Below are positions 25,647 through 35,099 of a DNA stretch of 64,000 nucleotides, piece by piece. Every line of letters starts with the position of its first letter. Position 1 is the first letter of the stretch. The notes beneath the pieces are model-generated. The model was not told where the DNA came from. It was given only the letters and a program-made list of their open reading frames with translations, and searched no databases. The stretch comes from Planctomycetota bacterium (GTDB lineage: Bacteria > Planctomycetota > GCA-002687715): assembly GCA_009691765.1 (NCBI GenBank), contig SIAO01000012.1, forward strand, positions 1 through 64,000, read 5' to 3'. Position numbers and translations under genes: made by a program.

Positions 25647-26264
25647 GTGAGAAGCACTGTGGAACTCCCAGAGCAACGTCAGGACGCATCACTTCGTGCA
25701 GCTTCCGAGCGTTTCGAGCGTGACATGCAGCTCGTGCAGCGCTTGCGCCAAGGGGACGAATCGGCCTTTCGAGAACTCGTAGCGGTTTACACGCCGCGGC
25801 TACATCCCTTCATCCGTGATGTGGTGAAGGACTCTGAAGAAGCCGAGGACGTTCTTCAGACGGTGTTTTGGCGCGTCTGGAAGCGCATTGAATCTTTCCG
25901 CGAAGAATCGTCGTTCTCCACGTGGATCTATCGCATTTCGCTGAACGCGGCCATCGACTGGCGCAAACACCGCCGCGTGGACCGTTCGCAGAGCTGTGAG
26001 AATCCAGCGGATCTTGGAGTCGCAGACGACACACGTGGCCCGGCCGAACAAGCGAGTAGCCGCGATCTGAGTGCAAAGGTGCGCGCCGCCATGTTGCAAC
26101 TCCCTGAAAAGTTTCGCACGGCGCTCGTGCTACGCGAGATTGAAGGGATGTCCTACGAAGAGATCGCTCACGAAATGAACATCGCTCTCGGCACTGTCGA
26201 AAGCCGCATCTTCCGTGCCCGCGCCAAATTAGCTCGCTTGCTGGAAGCCGCTGGAATCTCCTGA
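25647..26264 (+). CDS. ECF-type RNA polymerase sigma factor
   Basis: A 205-residue sigma factor with only regions 2 and 4. Region 2 is seen as FIRDVVKDSEEAEDVLQTVF and WRVWKRIESF..STWIYRI; region 4 as LVLREIEGMSYEEIAHEMN and GTVESRIFRARAKL. The GTG at 25647 lacks a good Shine-Dalgarno, so an ATG at 25725 (MQLVQRL) is possible. It lies 10 bases before a zinc-binding anti-sigma gene, the usual pairing in which the partner holds the sigma at the membrane until a signal arrives. Target genes are unknown; the following pilus genes could be under this pair, which is speculation. Confidence 0.85.
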   Translation: MRSTVELPEQRQDASLRAASERFERDMQLVQRLRQGDESAFRELVAVYTPRLHPFIRDVVKDSEEAEDVLQTVFWRVWKRIESFREESSFSTWIYRISLNAAIDWRKHRRVDRSQSCENPADLGVADDTRGPAEQASSRDLSAKVRAAMLQLPEKFRTALVLREIEGMSYEEIAHEMNIALGTVESRIFRARAKLARLLEAAGIS

Positions 26265-26274
26265 GGTAATTGCC

Positions 26275-26892
26275 ATGGATTGTTTGCACAGCCTGAAGTT
26301 GATCAGCCTTGAACTGGACGGACGCCTCGACTCCGAAGCGTCGGTAGCATTCCTGCAGCACATCGAAGCGTGCATGCCTTGCGCGCAGGAACGCTCACTG
26401 CAGAGACGCGCGAGCCGCGCTTTGCGGGCTTCGGCTGCGGCTCCCGTACCTGCGGGGCTCGCTGAGCGCGTCGCCGCTGGCGTCATCGAACAGCGCCGAC
26501 GCTGGAAACCTGTTCGCCTGCCCTTGCTTCGCATCGCTGCCGCCTTGGCGTTTTGTTTCGTGATAGGCGGTCTCGGTGGTTACTGGATCGACGCGTCCGC
26601 TACGGAGGCCCGCGCAGGAGCCGCTGCTGAAGATGTGCGCCTCGCACAAGAATCCGCAGCTTGGCACCAACTGGGTGCGGATGATGCCTTGAATGCAAGC
26701 ATCATCGCCATCCGGCGCCGCCAGCATCAGCAACAAGCCAGTGCGGCTGCCACGGAGTGGGCTCGCCTTGATGCGGAAGCCATGAGCGAGATCCTGCGCT
26801 TGCTGCCGTCATCCGTGGCCACCGCGTGGTGTCAAGCCAGCGGCGTGAGTGACCTCACTTTCAAAGAACTCTGCCGCCGTTCGGCGCGCTGA
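26275..26892 (+). CDS. Zinc-type anti-sigma factor with one membrane segment
   Basis: A 205-residue protein with the anti-sigma HxxxCxxC motif (HIEACMPC, residues 29-36) near the N-terminus and one hydrophobic segment at about 84-103 (LRIAAALAFCFVIGGLGGY). A C-terminal extracytoplasmic region of about 100 residues, rich in Ala and Arg, follows. This is the layout of membrane-bound zinc anti-sigma factors. It lies 10 bases after the ECF sigma gene. It should hold that sigma inactive until an envelope signal; the signal is unknown. Confidence 0.8.
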   Translation: MDCLHSLKLISLELDGRLDSEASVAFLQHIEACMPCAQERSLQRRASRALRASAAAPVPAGLAERVAAGVIEQRRRWKPVRLPLLRIAAALAFCFVIGGLGGYWIDASATEARAGAAAEDVRLAQESAAWHQLGADDALNASIIAIRRRQHQQQASAAATEWARLDAEAMSEILRLLPSSVATAWCQASGVSDLTFKELCRRSAR

Positions 26893-26996
26893 GCGCAGGG
26901 CATGGTCCTGCGGGCTCGAATATGCGATAACCCCCGTGCGCCGTTCGACTTGGACGGCCGTTGGGCGATTTCTTAGACAGGAATCGCAGGAGAATC

Positions 26997-28742
26997 ATGG
27001 CGCGCGCTACGGGACTGCAGATTACAGAAACCGCCGTCAGGGTCGTCGAAATCGATGGCTCTGTGAACAAGTACCGCGTCGTCACGAGCGGCGAAGCGGC
27101 CATCGTTCCTGGGCCTGACGGGACACGCGACAACGAGGCCCTGACCGCTGCTGTCCGCGCCTGCTTCAAATCCAGCAAGGCTGGACGCGAACGCGTCATC
27201 CTCGGGCTGCCGGCAGCTCGCACCGTCATTCGCGAGCTCCAACTGCCTTTCACTGATAACGCTCAGCTCAGCAAGGTCATCAAGTTCGAATTCGAAAGCC
27301 ACATGCCCACTGGCGGCATCGAAGATTATGTAGTGGCCTTCCACAAGATTTCCGAGAGCGGCCCACGCAGCCGCGTGATGGTGGTGGCCGTTCTGAAGTC
27401 GATGCTGAAAGAAGTGCTGGAAGCCCTGGCACGCGGCGGGATCGAACCCGCACAGGTGGACCTAGATGCAGCGGCCCTTTGCGCCGCAAGCACCAGCACT
27501 ACTGAAACAGCCGACGAGCAATCCAATGATGTGTTGCTGGATGTCGACGAGACCACCACAACCGTCGTCGTGACGGCAGCCGGACGCATCCGCTTGGTGC
27601 GCAGCGTGCGCCTCGGTTCAGAAACACTTGTCCGTGTGCTTGCACAAGATCTTGGCGTCGACCCAGCAGTCGCTGGCGAAGAAGCGCGCAAGGTGCTTGC
27701 ACCTGCCGAACCTTTCGGAGTGGCCACCTCCGTTGCAGCACCTGCCAACGCATCACATGATGAGTTGCGTGCAGGCATCGTGGTCGATCGACGCAATGAG
27801 TTTCTACGCCGCCTGAGTAGCGAAGTCCGACGCACCATCACTTCAGTGCAACTTGATGGACGCATCACCAGCGTGCGCCTTACAGGTCCGGCTTGCGGAG
27901 CAGCAGAACTCGCAGATGAGCTCACCGCCAGCTTAGGAGCGCCCGTCAGTGAGCTGGTCGCTTTCGGAGCGGCAGAGAACCCCGTGAACGGACAAACGGC
28001 ACGCAACGGCGTGGTTGCACTTGGACTTGCGCTCAAGGGCGTCGAATACGACCCCTTTCAACTAGACTTCCGCCAAGAGGAGTTCCGTTTCGCACACCGC
28101 TTTGACCGCGTGCGTAATCCTCTGGTCTTTTGCGCTGTCCTCATCCTGATTCTGTTGGGATTCCTGTCCATTTGGCAATGGAACCGCATGGCCAAATTGG
28201 GCTCGCAGATCGATCAACTCGCGAGCGACGGGCGCAGAGTCTTCAAGGACCTCGTGGTGGATCGCGCCAAAGACCCGAAGCGCATGGAAACGATGAACTT
28301 CGCCAAATCCGATGAGGCTCAAGCGCTTTTCACGAGCATCGAGGCGCTGCCTCCAGAGCTGCAAATCGCGCGCATGTTGGCCGCACTGCGTCCGCCCATG
28401 GAGCACATTGAGAAATCCTACGGCGTGCATTTTGATGGTGAGAAAGCCACGGCCTCTCCTGAGAACACGGCGCGTTCTGCGGTCGGGCGCCTCGACCAAT
28501 TCATGGCGGTGCTAGCGGCGTCCCGGGAACGCACCGGCAAGTTGTTCATCGACCGCCTCGAAGTGGGTTCCTCGATAATCGTCTGGAGCATGCGCGTGGA
28601 GTCACCGGATGCGTTCTCGATCCTGAAGGAAGGCATCATCAAGCTCGAGGGGGTCAAGATCTGCGAGCCAGGGCCGATCGCTCTCAAAGACGGACTGAAC
28701 GGTTACGAGGGTTGTCGCATCGAATTCGAGAGCGAGAACTGA
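26997..28742 (+). CDS. Fused PilM/PilN-like (GspL-like) assembly protein
   Basis: A 581-residue protein whose first 350 residues match the actin-like PilM fold: LQITETAVRVVEIDG, FTDNAQLSKVIKFEFESHMP, LLDVDETTTTVVV and NGVVALGLALKGV. Normally PilM ends there and PilN starts as a separate protein. Here the chain runs on through an inner-membrane helix (374-394, FCAVLILILLGFLSIWQW) into a periplasmic PilN/GspL-like domain (about 400-581). It is therefore a PilM-PilN fusion, as in GspL of type II secretion. AGGAG lies 6 bases before the ATG. The next gene starts right after its stop, with only one base between. Confidence 0.8.
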   Translation: MARATGLQITETAVRVVEIDGSVNKYRVVTSGEAAIVPGPDGTRDNEALTAAVRACFKSSKAGRERVILGLPAARTVIRELQLPFTDNAQLSKVIKFEFESHMPTGGIEDYVVAFHKISESGPRSRVMVVAVLKSMLKEVLEALARGGIEPAQVDLDAAALCAASTSTTETADEQSNDVLLDVDETTTTVVVTAAGRIRLVRSVRLGSETLVRVLAQDLGVDPAVAGEEARKVLAPAEPFGVATSVAAPANASHDELRAGIVVDRRNEFLRRLSSEVRRTITSVQLDGRITSVRLTGPACGAAELADELTASLGAPVSELVAFGAAENPVNGQTARNGVVALGLALKGVEYDPFQLDFRQEEFRFAHRFDRVRNPLVFCAVLILILLGFLSIWQWNRMAKLGSQIDQLASDGRRVFKDLVVDRAKDPKRMETMNFAKSDEAQALFTSIEALPPELQIARMLAALRPPMEHIEKSYGVHFDGEKATASPENTARSAVGRLDQFMAVLAASRERTGKLFIDRLEVGSSIIVWSMRVESPDAFSILKEGIIKLEGVKICEPGPIALKDGLNGYEGCRIEFESEN

Positions 28743-28743
28743 C

Positions 28744-29304
28744 ATGGCCGATGACACCGAAAAACCATCCGGCAACGATGGACGCACTGGAAAACTGCTA
28801 CTCACCGTGTTGTTGGTGTTGGATGCCTTGGCGCTAATTCTCTTGGCTTGGCTCTGGCTCTCGGCCGCGCCAGAGCGTGAAACCCAAGCTATAGCGTGCG
28901 AACGCAACCTGCTGCGCTTGAAGCAACTGACCGAATCGCTGGCGGCTCAAGTGGATCGCATCAAGACCGATCGCCTTGAAACGGTCTCCGTGCCTTCTGA
29001 ACTCATTGCCAAAGTCGCCATGGCTCGGCAAATCCGCGAACACATCACACCCGGCAAGCCGATCACGCGCCCTTGGAAGAAAGAGAACAGCTACGAGCAG
29101 GTAGTCACGGACGTGACTTTCCTGAAGAAGATGGGCTACCCATTCCTCGATCTCGTCTCGTTCATGCAAGACATCGAGAAGACCAACCCCAAAGTGCAAG
29201 TGTCGTACATGAACTTCGGCCAAGCGCGCGAAGATAAGCCCGGCGAATTCATGTTCCAGCCACTGCGCATGGAAGTGCGCGTGTTCAACCCGAAAGCGCG
29301 CTGA
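28744..29304 (+). CDS. GspM/PilO-like inner-membrane assembly protein
   Basis: A 186-residue bitopic protein: short cytosolic tail, membrane helix at about 19-41 (LTVLLVLDALALILLAWLWL), then a charged helical segment (47-75, NLLRLKQLTESLAAQVDRI) and a small alpha/beta periplasmic domain. That is the layout of GspM or PilO, the partners of GspL/PilN. It starts one base after the fused PilM/PilN-like gene, which supports this reading. Sequence similarity alone is too weak to tell GspM from PilO. No further pilus genes follow; carB converges from the other strand. Confidence 0.6.
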   Translation: MADDTEKPSGNDGRTGKLLLTVLLVLDALALILLAWLWLSAAPERETQAIACERNLLRLKQLTESLAAQVDRIKTDRLETVSVPSELIAKVAMARQIREHITPGKPITRPWKKENSYEQVVTDVTFLKKMGYPFLDLVSFMQDIEKTNPKVQVSYMNFGQAREDKPGEFMFQPLRMEVRVFNPKAR

Positions 29305-29370
29305 TGAAGACTGGTGCGTCGTCGCGCGGCAGCGCTGCTCCCTGAAAGGTCGCAGCCGCCCCACACGATT

Positions 29371-32300
29371 TCAGCGAGCCGCCGCGGAGTGATCGAGCTT
29401 TGCGTGCCAAGACTGCAGTGAGCGAACCCCAGTGCCACCGCGAGCTCGCGCCTCGATGGCTGAAAGCGCCATCGCTGCTCCGGCCAGCGTCGTGATGCAA
29501 GGGATATTGAACGACACCGCCAACCCGCGAATGCGGGCTTCATCGGTGCGCGGGCCCTTGCCTGATGGTGTATTGATCACCAAGCGCACTTCGCGGTTCT
29601 TGATGTAATCCGTGATATTCGGACGGCCTTCAGCGATCTTGTTGACGCGCGTGCAGGAGATTCCATGACGTTGCAGGATCTTCCACGTCCCACCGGTCGC
29701 GATGAGCTTCAGGCCCAAGCGATCGAGGCGCTGCGCGAGCGCAACGATTTCGCGCTTGTCGGAGTCTTTGACCGAGACAAAGACAACGCCATCTGTCGGC
29801 AACTGGTTGCCAGCTGCAATGTGCGCTTTGAGGAAGGCCGATCCGATGCCCTGATCGATGCCCATGGACTCGCCAGTCGAGCGCATCTCCGGACCGAGGA
29901 TGATGTCGCAGCCCGGAAACTTGTTGAAGGGAAACACCGGGTATTTCACTGAAAAATGTTGCGGCACGACTTCTGCCGTGAAACCGAGGCTTGCAAGGGT
30001 TTCGCCAGCCATCACTCGTGCTGCAATCTTCGCGAGGGGCACACCAATCGCTTTCGAGACGAAAGGCACAGTGCGTGATGCGCGAGGATTCACTTCGAGA
30101 ATGAAGACTTCGCCGCCCTTGACTGCAAACTGAACATTCATGAGCCCGCGCACATGCAGCGCACGCGCCAGAGCCTTGGATGCCTCGCGGATTTCGTCTT
30201 GGATGCGATCTGAAAGAGTGTGCGGTGGCAACACACACGTGGAATCGCCGCTATGAATGCCAGCTTCTTCGATGTGCTCCATCAAGCCGCCAATCACTTG
30301 GCGCTCCGCATCGGCGATCACATCAACATCCACCTCAATGGCATGTTCGAGATAGCGGTCCACCAACACTGGCTTTTCTGGCGAAGCATCCACCGCTGCG
30401 GCCATGTAGCGCTGCAGCATCGCGTCGTCATAGACGATTTCCATGGCGCGGCCACCAAGCACATAGGATGGGCGCACGAGCACGGGGTAGCCAATCGCTC
30501 GCGCCGCAGTGAGCGCACTTTGATAGTCCACCGCGATGCCGCTCTGGGGCTGACGCAGACCAAGCTCCTCCACAATCGCTTTGAAGCGCTTGCGGTCTTC
30601 AGCTGCGTCAATCATGTCGGGGCTAGTGCCGATGATCGGCACGCCGTTGGCTTCGAGGCCTTTGGCGAGATTCAGCGGCGTCTGCCCGCCGAACTGCACA
30701 ATCACTCCGATCGGTTTTTCCTTGTCGTTGATGTTGAGCACATCTTCGAGGCTGAGCGGTTCAAAGTAGAGGCGATCGGAAGTGTCATAGTCCGTCGAAA
30801 CCGTTTCCGGATTCGAATTGACCATGATGGTTTCGTATCCAGCCTCTTTCAAAGCGTACGCGGCGTGCACACAGCAGTAATCGAACTCGATGCCCTGACC
30901 GATGCGGTTGGGGCCGGAGCCCAAGATCATGATCTTCTTGGCGTTGGTGGGCTCGACTTCGTCTTCGCTTTCGTAGGTGCTGTAGAAGTAGGGCGTGTAC
31001 GCCTCGAACTCTGCAGCGCAAGTGTCAACGCGCTTGTACGTGGGCACGATGCCTAGCGCGATGCGCTTAGCACGGACCTCTGCGGCGCTGCTCTTGAGTG
31101 CGCGCGCGATCTGCTGGTCGGAATAGCCATTGCGCTTCAGTACGCGCAAGAAATCACTCTTCAGCTGGTCCAATCCTGCAACGGCCAGCAGACGCCGATC
31201 GAGTGCCACGAGGTCTGCAATGTTGGCCAGGAACCACGGATCCATCTTGGTGAGCTGAGCGATTTCGGCAACGGACATGCCCGCGTGCAGCGCCACCCTG
31301 CAAAGCTGAAGCCGATCCTCGTTGGGCGTCACCAAACCACTGCGCATGGCATCAGCATCGGGCATCAAGCCCGTGAGCACTGGATCGGAGGCATGCAGGC
31401 CATAACCGTCACGCCCCACTTCGAGTGAGCGGTAGGCCTTCTGTAGCGCTTCCTTGAAAGTGCGCCCGATCCCCATCACTTCACCTACAGACTTCATTTG
31501 AGTCGTGAGCGTGCGGTCCGCGTCGGGAAACTTATTGAAAGCCCACTTGGGGATTTTCACGACGCAATAGTCGATAGAAGGCTCGAACGACGCAGGAGTC
31601 ACGCGAGTGATGTCATTACGGATTTCATCGAGCGTGTAGCCCACGGCCAACTTCGCCGCGAACTTGGCAATCGGAAAGCCCGTCGCCTTCGAGGCCAATG
31701 CAGACGAGCGCGAGACGCGCGGGTTCATCTCGATGACAACCATGCGGCCGTCCGCGGGATTCACTCCGAACTGAATGTTGGACCCGCCAGTCTCAACACC
31801 AATGGCGCGGATGATGCGCAGCGACGCATCACGCATCGCTTGGTACTCACGGTCCGTCAGCGTCTGCACGGGCGCCACCGTGATGGAGTCACCTGTGTGC
31901 ACGCCCATGGGGTCGATGTTCTCAATGCTGCAGACGATGACGACATTGTCTTTCTTGTCGCGCATGACCTCCAACTCGAACTCTTTCCACCCAATCACGG
32001 ACTCTTCCACGAGGATTTCGTGGATGGGCGAAAGGTCGATGCCGCGCGCAGCAATCTGATCGAATTCTTCGTGGTTGTAGGCGATGCCACCACCGGTTCC
32101 GCCTAAGGTGAAAGCTGGCCGGATCACACACGGCAAACCCACCACATCGCGAAAGCTGCGCGCTTCGTCGAGGGTGTAAGCCAAACCCGACCTCGGCACA
32201 TCCAAACCGATGCGCAGCATGGTCTCTTTGAAGGTCGAGCGGTTCTCGGCGGCGTGAATGACCGAAGCACTCGCGCCGATCATTTCCACACCGTGCTTGC

Positions 32301-32625
32301 GCAGAATGCCCTCCTCTTCCAGTGCCACCGCGAGGTTGAGTGCAGTCTGACCCCCGAGCGTGGGCAGGATGGCGTCGGGCTTCTCGATCTCCAGCACACG
32401 CTCGACGAACTCCGTTGTGAGCGGCTCCACGTAAGTGGCGTGCGCCAGCTCGTGATCTGTCATGATCGTGGCCGGATTGGAATTGATGAGGATGACCCGA
32501 TAGCCCTCCTCGCGCAACGACTTGACTCCTTGAGTCCCCGAGTAATCGAACTCGCAAGCCTGGCCAATAATGATGGGCCCGCTACCGAGCACTAGAATCG
32601 AGCGCAGATCTTCTCGCTTGGGCAT
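29371..32625 (-). CDS. carB: Carbamoyl-phosphate synthase large subunit
   Basis: CarB makes carbamoyl phosphate for arginine and pyrimidine synthesis. The 1084-residue protein has both synthetase halves: the first begins [21 protein letters not shown], the second, near residue 560, [19 protein letters not shown]. Both ATP-grasp units carry the PxxVRPxxxLGG element, seen as [12 protein letters not shown] and [12 protein letters not shown]. The C-terminal MGS-like allosteric domain includes [13 protein letters not shown]. The length is standard. GAGAAG lies before the ATG at 32625. carA is not in the window, so the subunits are encoded apart. Confidence 0.97.
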   Translation of the reverse strand: MPKREDLRSILVLGSGPIIIGQACEFDYSGTQGVKSLREEGYRVILINSNPATIMTDHELAHATYVEPLTTEFVERVLEIEKPDAILPTLGGQTALNLAVALEEEGILRKHGVEMIGASASVIHAAENRSTFKETMLRIGLDVPRSGLAYTLDEARSFRDVVGLPCVIRPAFTLGGTGGGIAYNHEEFDQIAARGIDLSPIHEILVEESVIGWKEFELEVMRDKKDNVVIVCSIENIDPMGVHTGDSITVAPVQTLTDREYQAMRDASLRIIRAIGVETGGSNIQFGVNPADGRMVVIEMNPRVSRSSALASKATGFPIAKFAAKLAVGYTLDEIRNDITRVTPASFEPSIDYCVVKIPKWAFNKFPDADRTLTTQMKSVGEVMGIGRTFKEALQKAYRSLEVGRDGYGLHASDPVLTGLMPDADAMRSGLVTPNEDRLQLCRVALHAGMSVAEIAQLTKMDPWFLANIADLVALDRRLLAVAGLDQLKSDFLRVLKRNGYSDQQIARALKSSAAEVRAKRIALGIVPTYKRVDTCAAEFEAYTPYFYSTYESEDEVEPTNAKKIMILGSGPNRIGQGIEFDYCCVHAAYALKEAGYETIMVNSNPETVSTDYDTSDRLYFEPLSLEDVLNINDKEKPIGVIVQFGGQTPLNLAKGLEANGVPIIGTSPDMIDAAEDRKRFKAIVEELGLRQPQSGIAVDYQSALTAARAIGYPVLVRPSYVLGGRAMEIVYDDAMLQRYMAAAVDASPEKPVLVDRYLEHAIEVDVDVIADAERQVIGGLMEHIEEAGIHSGDSTCVLPPHTLSDRIQDEIREASKALARALHVRGLMNVQFAVKGGEVFILEVNPRASRTVPFVSKAIGVPLAKIAARVMAGETLASLGFTAEVVPQHFSVKYPVFPFNKFPGCDIILGPEMRSTGESMGIDQGIGSAFLKAHIAAGNQLPTDGVVFVSVKDSDKREIVALAQRLDRLGLKLIATGGTWKILQRHGISCTRVNKIAEGRPNITDYIKNREVRLVINTPSGKGPRTDEARIRGLAVSFNIPCITTLAGAAMALSAIEARARGGTGVRSLQSWHAKLDHSAAAR

Positions 32626-32708
32626 GGACTTCTCGCGCTGGTGGGCCAACTCCGAGGCGCACGGAGCGTCCCGATTATCCACGCGGACCCTTGCGGCACA
32701 AGCGCGCT

Positions 32709-35000
32709 TCAGCGCGGAAGTGCGCGCAGTTCTGCTTCGACCTCAGATCGCTCCACCGCATCTTCAGGACGGTTGAGGCATCGCAAGAGCGATTGCAGGG
32801 CGCTGCTGCGATATCGCGGGTAATCGAGGCGCCCCTCACTGCCGGTTCCACGCTCTGTCAGCCCGCTGCTGCGCAGATTGCGCGCTTTTCGGAGTTCGCT
32901 GCGCGCCTTGAAATCTTCCCCTTCCAACAACGCCACACGGCCTTCCGCGAGCAGCGCTGGCAGCCGCTCGCGGCCGGTGGCCTTGGCTGCGTCCAACGTG
33001 CGCAAGAGGTCTGTCCGAGCCTGAACCACGCGTGTCGGGTGCAAAGTGCGTGTGGCCTCATAGCGTGCAAGCAGAAGTTCGACGACGAGCCAGTAATCGA
33101 GGCCGTGAGGATCAGAAATCTGGGATAGACGCTGACTCGCGCCTGGGACTCCGCCCACAAGACCACCCCAAGCGGCGTCCATGTGTTCGAGCCCCACGGC
33201 GGCTTGATCCTCTGCGACCAACGCACGACCCAGAGCTCCCCGCGTCACGCACCACAAGATGTCTTTGCCCTTCATCCCTCGTAGCGCCTCTTCAAGGATA
33301 GGACGCGCTTCGGCGTATCGCCCGGCTTCCACCAGCTCGCGGCCAAGAATTGCGACGGCACGTGCATCGCGCGCCAAGGCCTCGACAATCAGTTCCCGCA
33401 GCGGCAACGAAACGGAAAGATCGCCGAGCTTGCTGGCCCACTCAGCCACCACGCGCAAAACATCTACTGCGTGAGCCTGAGCCTGCCTTATCTTCGGATG
33501 CTGTGCCCGCACCAGCAGCACCTCCGCGAGGGACGGCACGAGTGCCACCAACTCGTCAGCGCTGGACTGGTAGGCACGCTCAGGCCCTTCGTTATTCAAG
33601 CGCAACAGGATCCCATTCAACGCATCTGTCAGCGGAGGCAACTTCTCAAAGATCCAAGCCTCTTTGGCAGGCGCATCTAGCGGCACAGACCCCGGCGCTT
33701 CCATCATCGCGCGGACACGAGACAGCACTCGCTCGGGCTCCAAGGCTGCAGGCCGAGGCCCTCGCAGCAACAGCTCGGCGCAAACACCGCTCGTGAGCAC
33801 CTGCGGGTCTAACCGCCCGGACAAGTGCGTCATGTCTTCCATGTAAAGCGCGAGACGCACGGGATCTGTTTCGAGCTCTGGCGCAAACATCAGCGCAGGG
33901 TGCGTGCGTTGAGGAATCGCGAGCGCATGACGTCGCAAGGAAAGTCGTGGACCTCGCACTCGGTATTCCGCTGTAACGGCGATGACCACGATCCCGAGAC
34001 ACAATCCACACACAACCTCTGGCCACCAACGCCCCGCAACGGGACCAAGCACCAACACCACGAGAAACACCAACGGCCACGCCGTCACGAACAGCGTGCC
34101 TGCATCACCAGGGAGCCAACCATCCACCAACACTGGTGCGACCAAGCAAGACAGCGCCGCGCAGAGCAGCAGCGGCATGGTCACGCGGAATCGGCCAACC
34201 ATGCAAGCCAAGCCAGACACGAGCAGCCAAACGGCGGCACCGGCGGCAACAGGCATGGTGCCACTCACCCACTCTGCACCCGTCGGCAACAACACTCGAA
34301 CAGATCCATCCAGCACCAAACATGGAGTGGCGAGGAATGTGTGCAAACCCGCCAACAGATGCTGCTCTAGGCCCGGCAAACTTTCAGGCAGCGGCACAAA
34401 CCCCGTAAACAATTCCAATCCCAGTAGCGCCAGCGCCACGAGCAATTCCCGCTTGCGACCCACGCCGATGAGCGCAAGAAGCGGCCACAGCGCGAGACCA
34501 ACACCGAGAGGATGCAGCACAGGCAAGATCGCCGCGAGCAGCACGCTCAGCAGCGCAAGGCGTGTCGTTGCGAGCAACACAGCACCGCAAGCAATGCAGA
34601 ATGCCAGCAGAAGTTCGGGGCCACCGCTCAAACGTGCACAACATGCGCCGATGGGTGCGGCGCAGAATGCGATCGCTCCGAGAAATGCCGCCGCTTCATT
34701 GCGCAACTTGGCGTGCTGGCGCAAGACCTGCTCAAAGACAAGAAATGCCAGCAGTGCGGCGAGGCCACAAAACGCCGCTGCCGCAAGACGCGAGGGCAAC
34801 GCAGCCGAAGCGAACAGTGACTCAAGAGCCTCGAAATGCGCCACGGACTTCGGTGCATCAATAAGAGGGCGCAGGTTTAGGAGCGCTGAACCTGTGTCGG
34901 CAAAGCGCAGTCCAGCGACCAACAAGCACAAAAGCAACGCCGAGCCGAGGACGAGCGAACGCCGGATTGGAGGAACGATGTTGTCCGCTGCCGCTTGCAC
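32709..35000 (-). CDS. Multi-pass membrane protein with TPR-like C-terminus
   Basis: A 763-residue protein of unrecognised family. The first 345 residues hold about ten hydrophobic segments in the style of integral-membrane glycosyltransferase-like proteins (short acidic loops, e.g. [20 protein letters not shown]). The remaining 400 residues are helical with TPR-like spacing ([59 protein letters not shown]). The start is GTG at 35000, preceded by AAGGAGATCTCC. No GT-C catalytic motif could be pinned down. It lies 83 bases upstream of carB on the same strand and is divergent from the acyl-CoA synthetase. Confidence 0.6.
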   Translation of the reverse strand: MQAAADNIVPPIRRSLVLGSALLLCLLVAGLRFADTGSALLNLRPLIDAPKSVAHFEALESLFASAALPSRLAAAAFCGLAALLAFLVFEQVLRQHAKLRNEAAAFLGAIAFCAAPIGACCARLSGGPELLLAFCIACGAVLLATTRLALLSVLLAAILPVLHPLGVGLALWPLLALIGVGRKRELLVALALLGLELFTGFVPLPESLPGLEQHLLAGLHTFLATPCLVLDGSVRVLLPTGAEWVSGTMPVAAGAAVWLLVSGLACMVGRFRVTMPLLLCAALSCLVAPVLVDGWLPGDAGTLFVTAWPLVFLVVLVLGPVAGRWWPEVVCGLCLGIVVIAVTAEYRVRGPRLSLRRHALAIPQRTHPALMFAPELETDPVRLALYMEDMTHLSGRLDPQVLTSGVCAELLLRGPRPAALEPERVLSRVRAMMEAPGSVPLDAPAKEAWIFEKLPPLTDALNGILLRLNNEGPERAYQSSADELVALVPSLAEVLLVRAQHPKIRQAQAHAVDVLRVVAEWASKLGDLSVSLPLRELIVEALARDARAVAILGRELVEAGRYAEARPILEEALRGMKGKDILWCVTRGALGRALVAEDQAAVGLEHMDAAWGGLVGGVPGASQRLSQISDPHGLDYWLVVELLLARYEATRTLHPTRVVQARTDLLRTLDAAKATGRERLPALLAEGRVALLEGEDFKARSELRKARNLRSSGLTERGTGSEGRLDYPRYRSSALQSLLRCLNRPEDAVERSEVEAELRALPR

Positions 35001-35099
35001 CGTAGGAGATCTCCTTCAGAATGTGACGCGCGCGTGCAGCGTTGCACGCAGCGCCAGCATAGCCAGCAGCGGAGAGACCCGGAAGTGACGCAGCCTCAG

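Noticed and set aside
29305-29370. Terminator between the GspM-like gene and carB
   Set aside because: Only small palindromes (GGCAGCGCTGC) and no T-run on either strand.
33982-35088. 368-codon plus-strand frame opposite the membrane-TPR gene
   Set aside because: Ser/Thr/Asn-rich shadow of hydrophobic codons.
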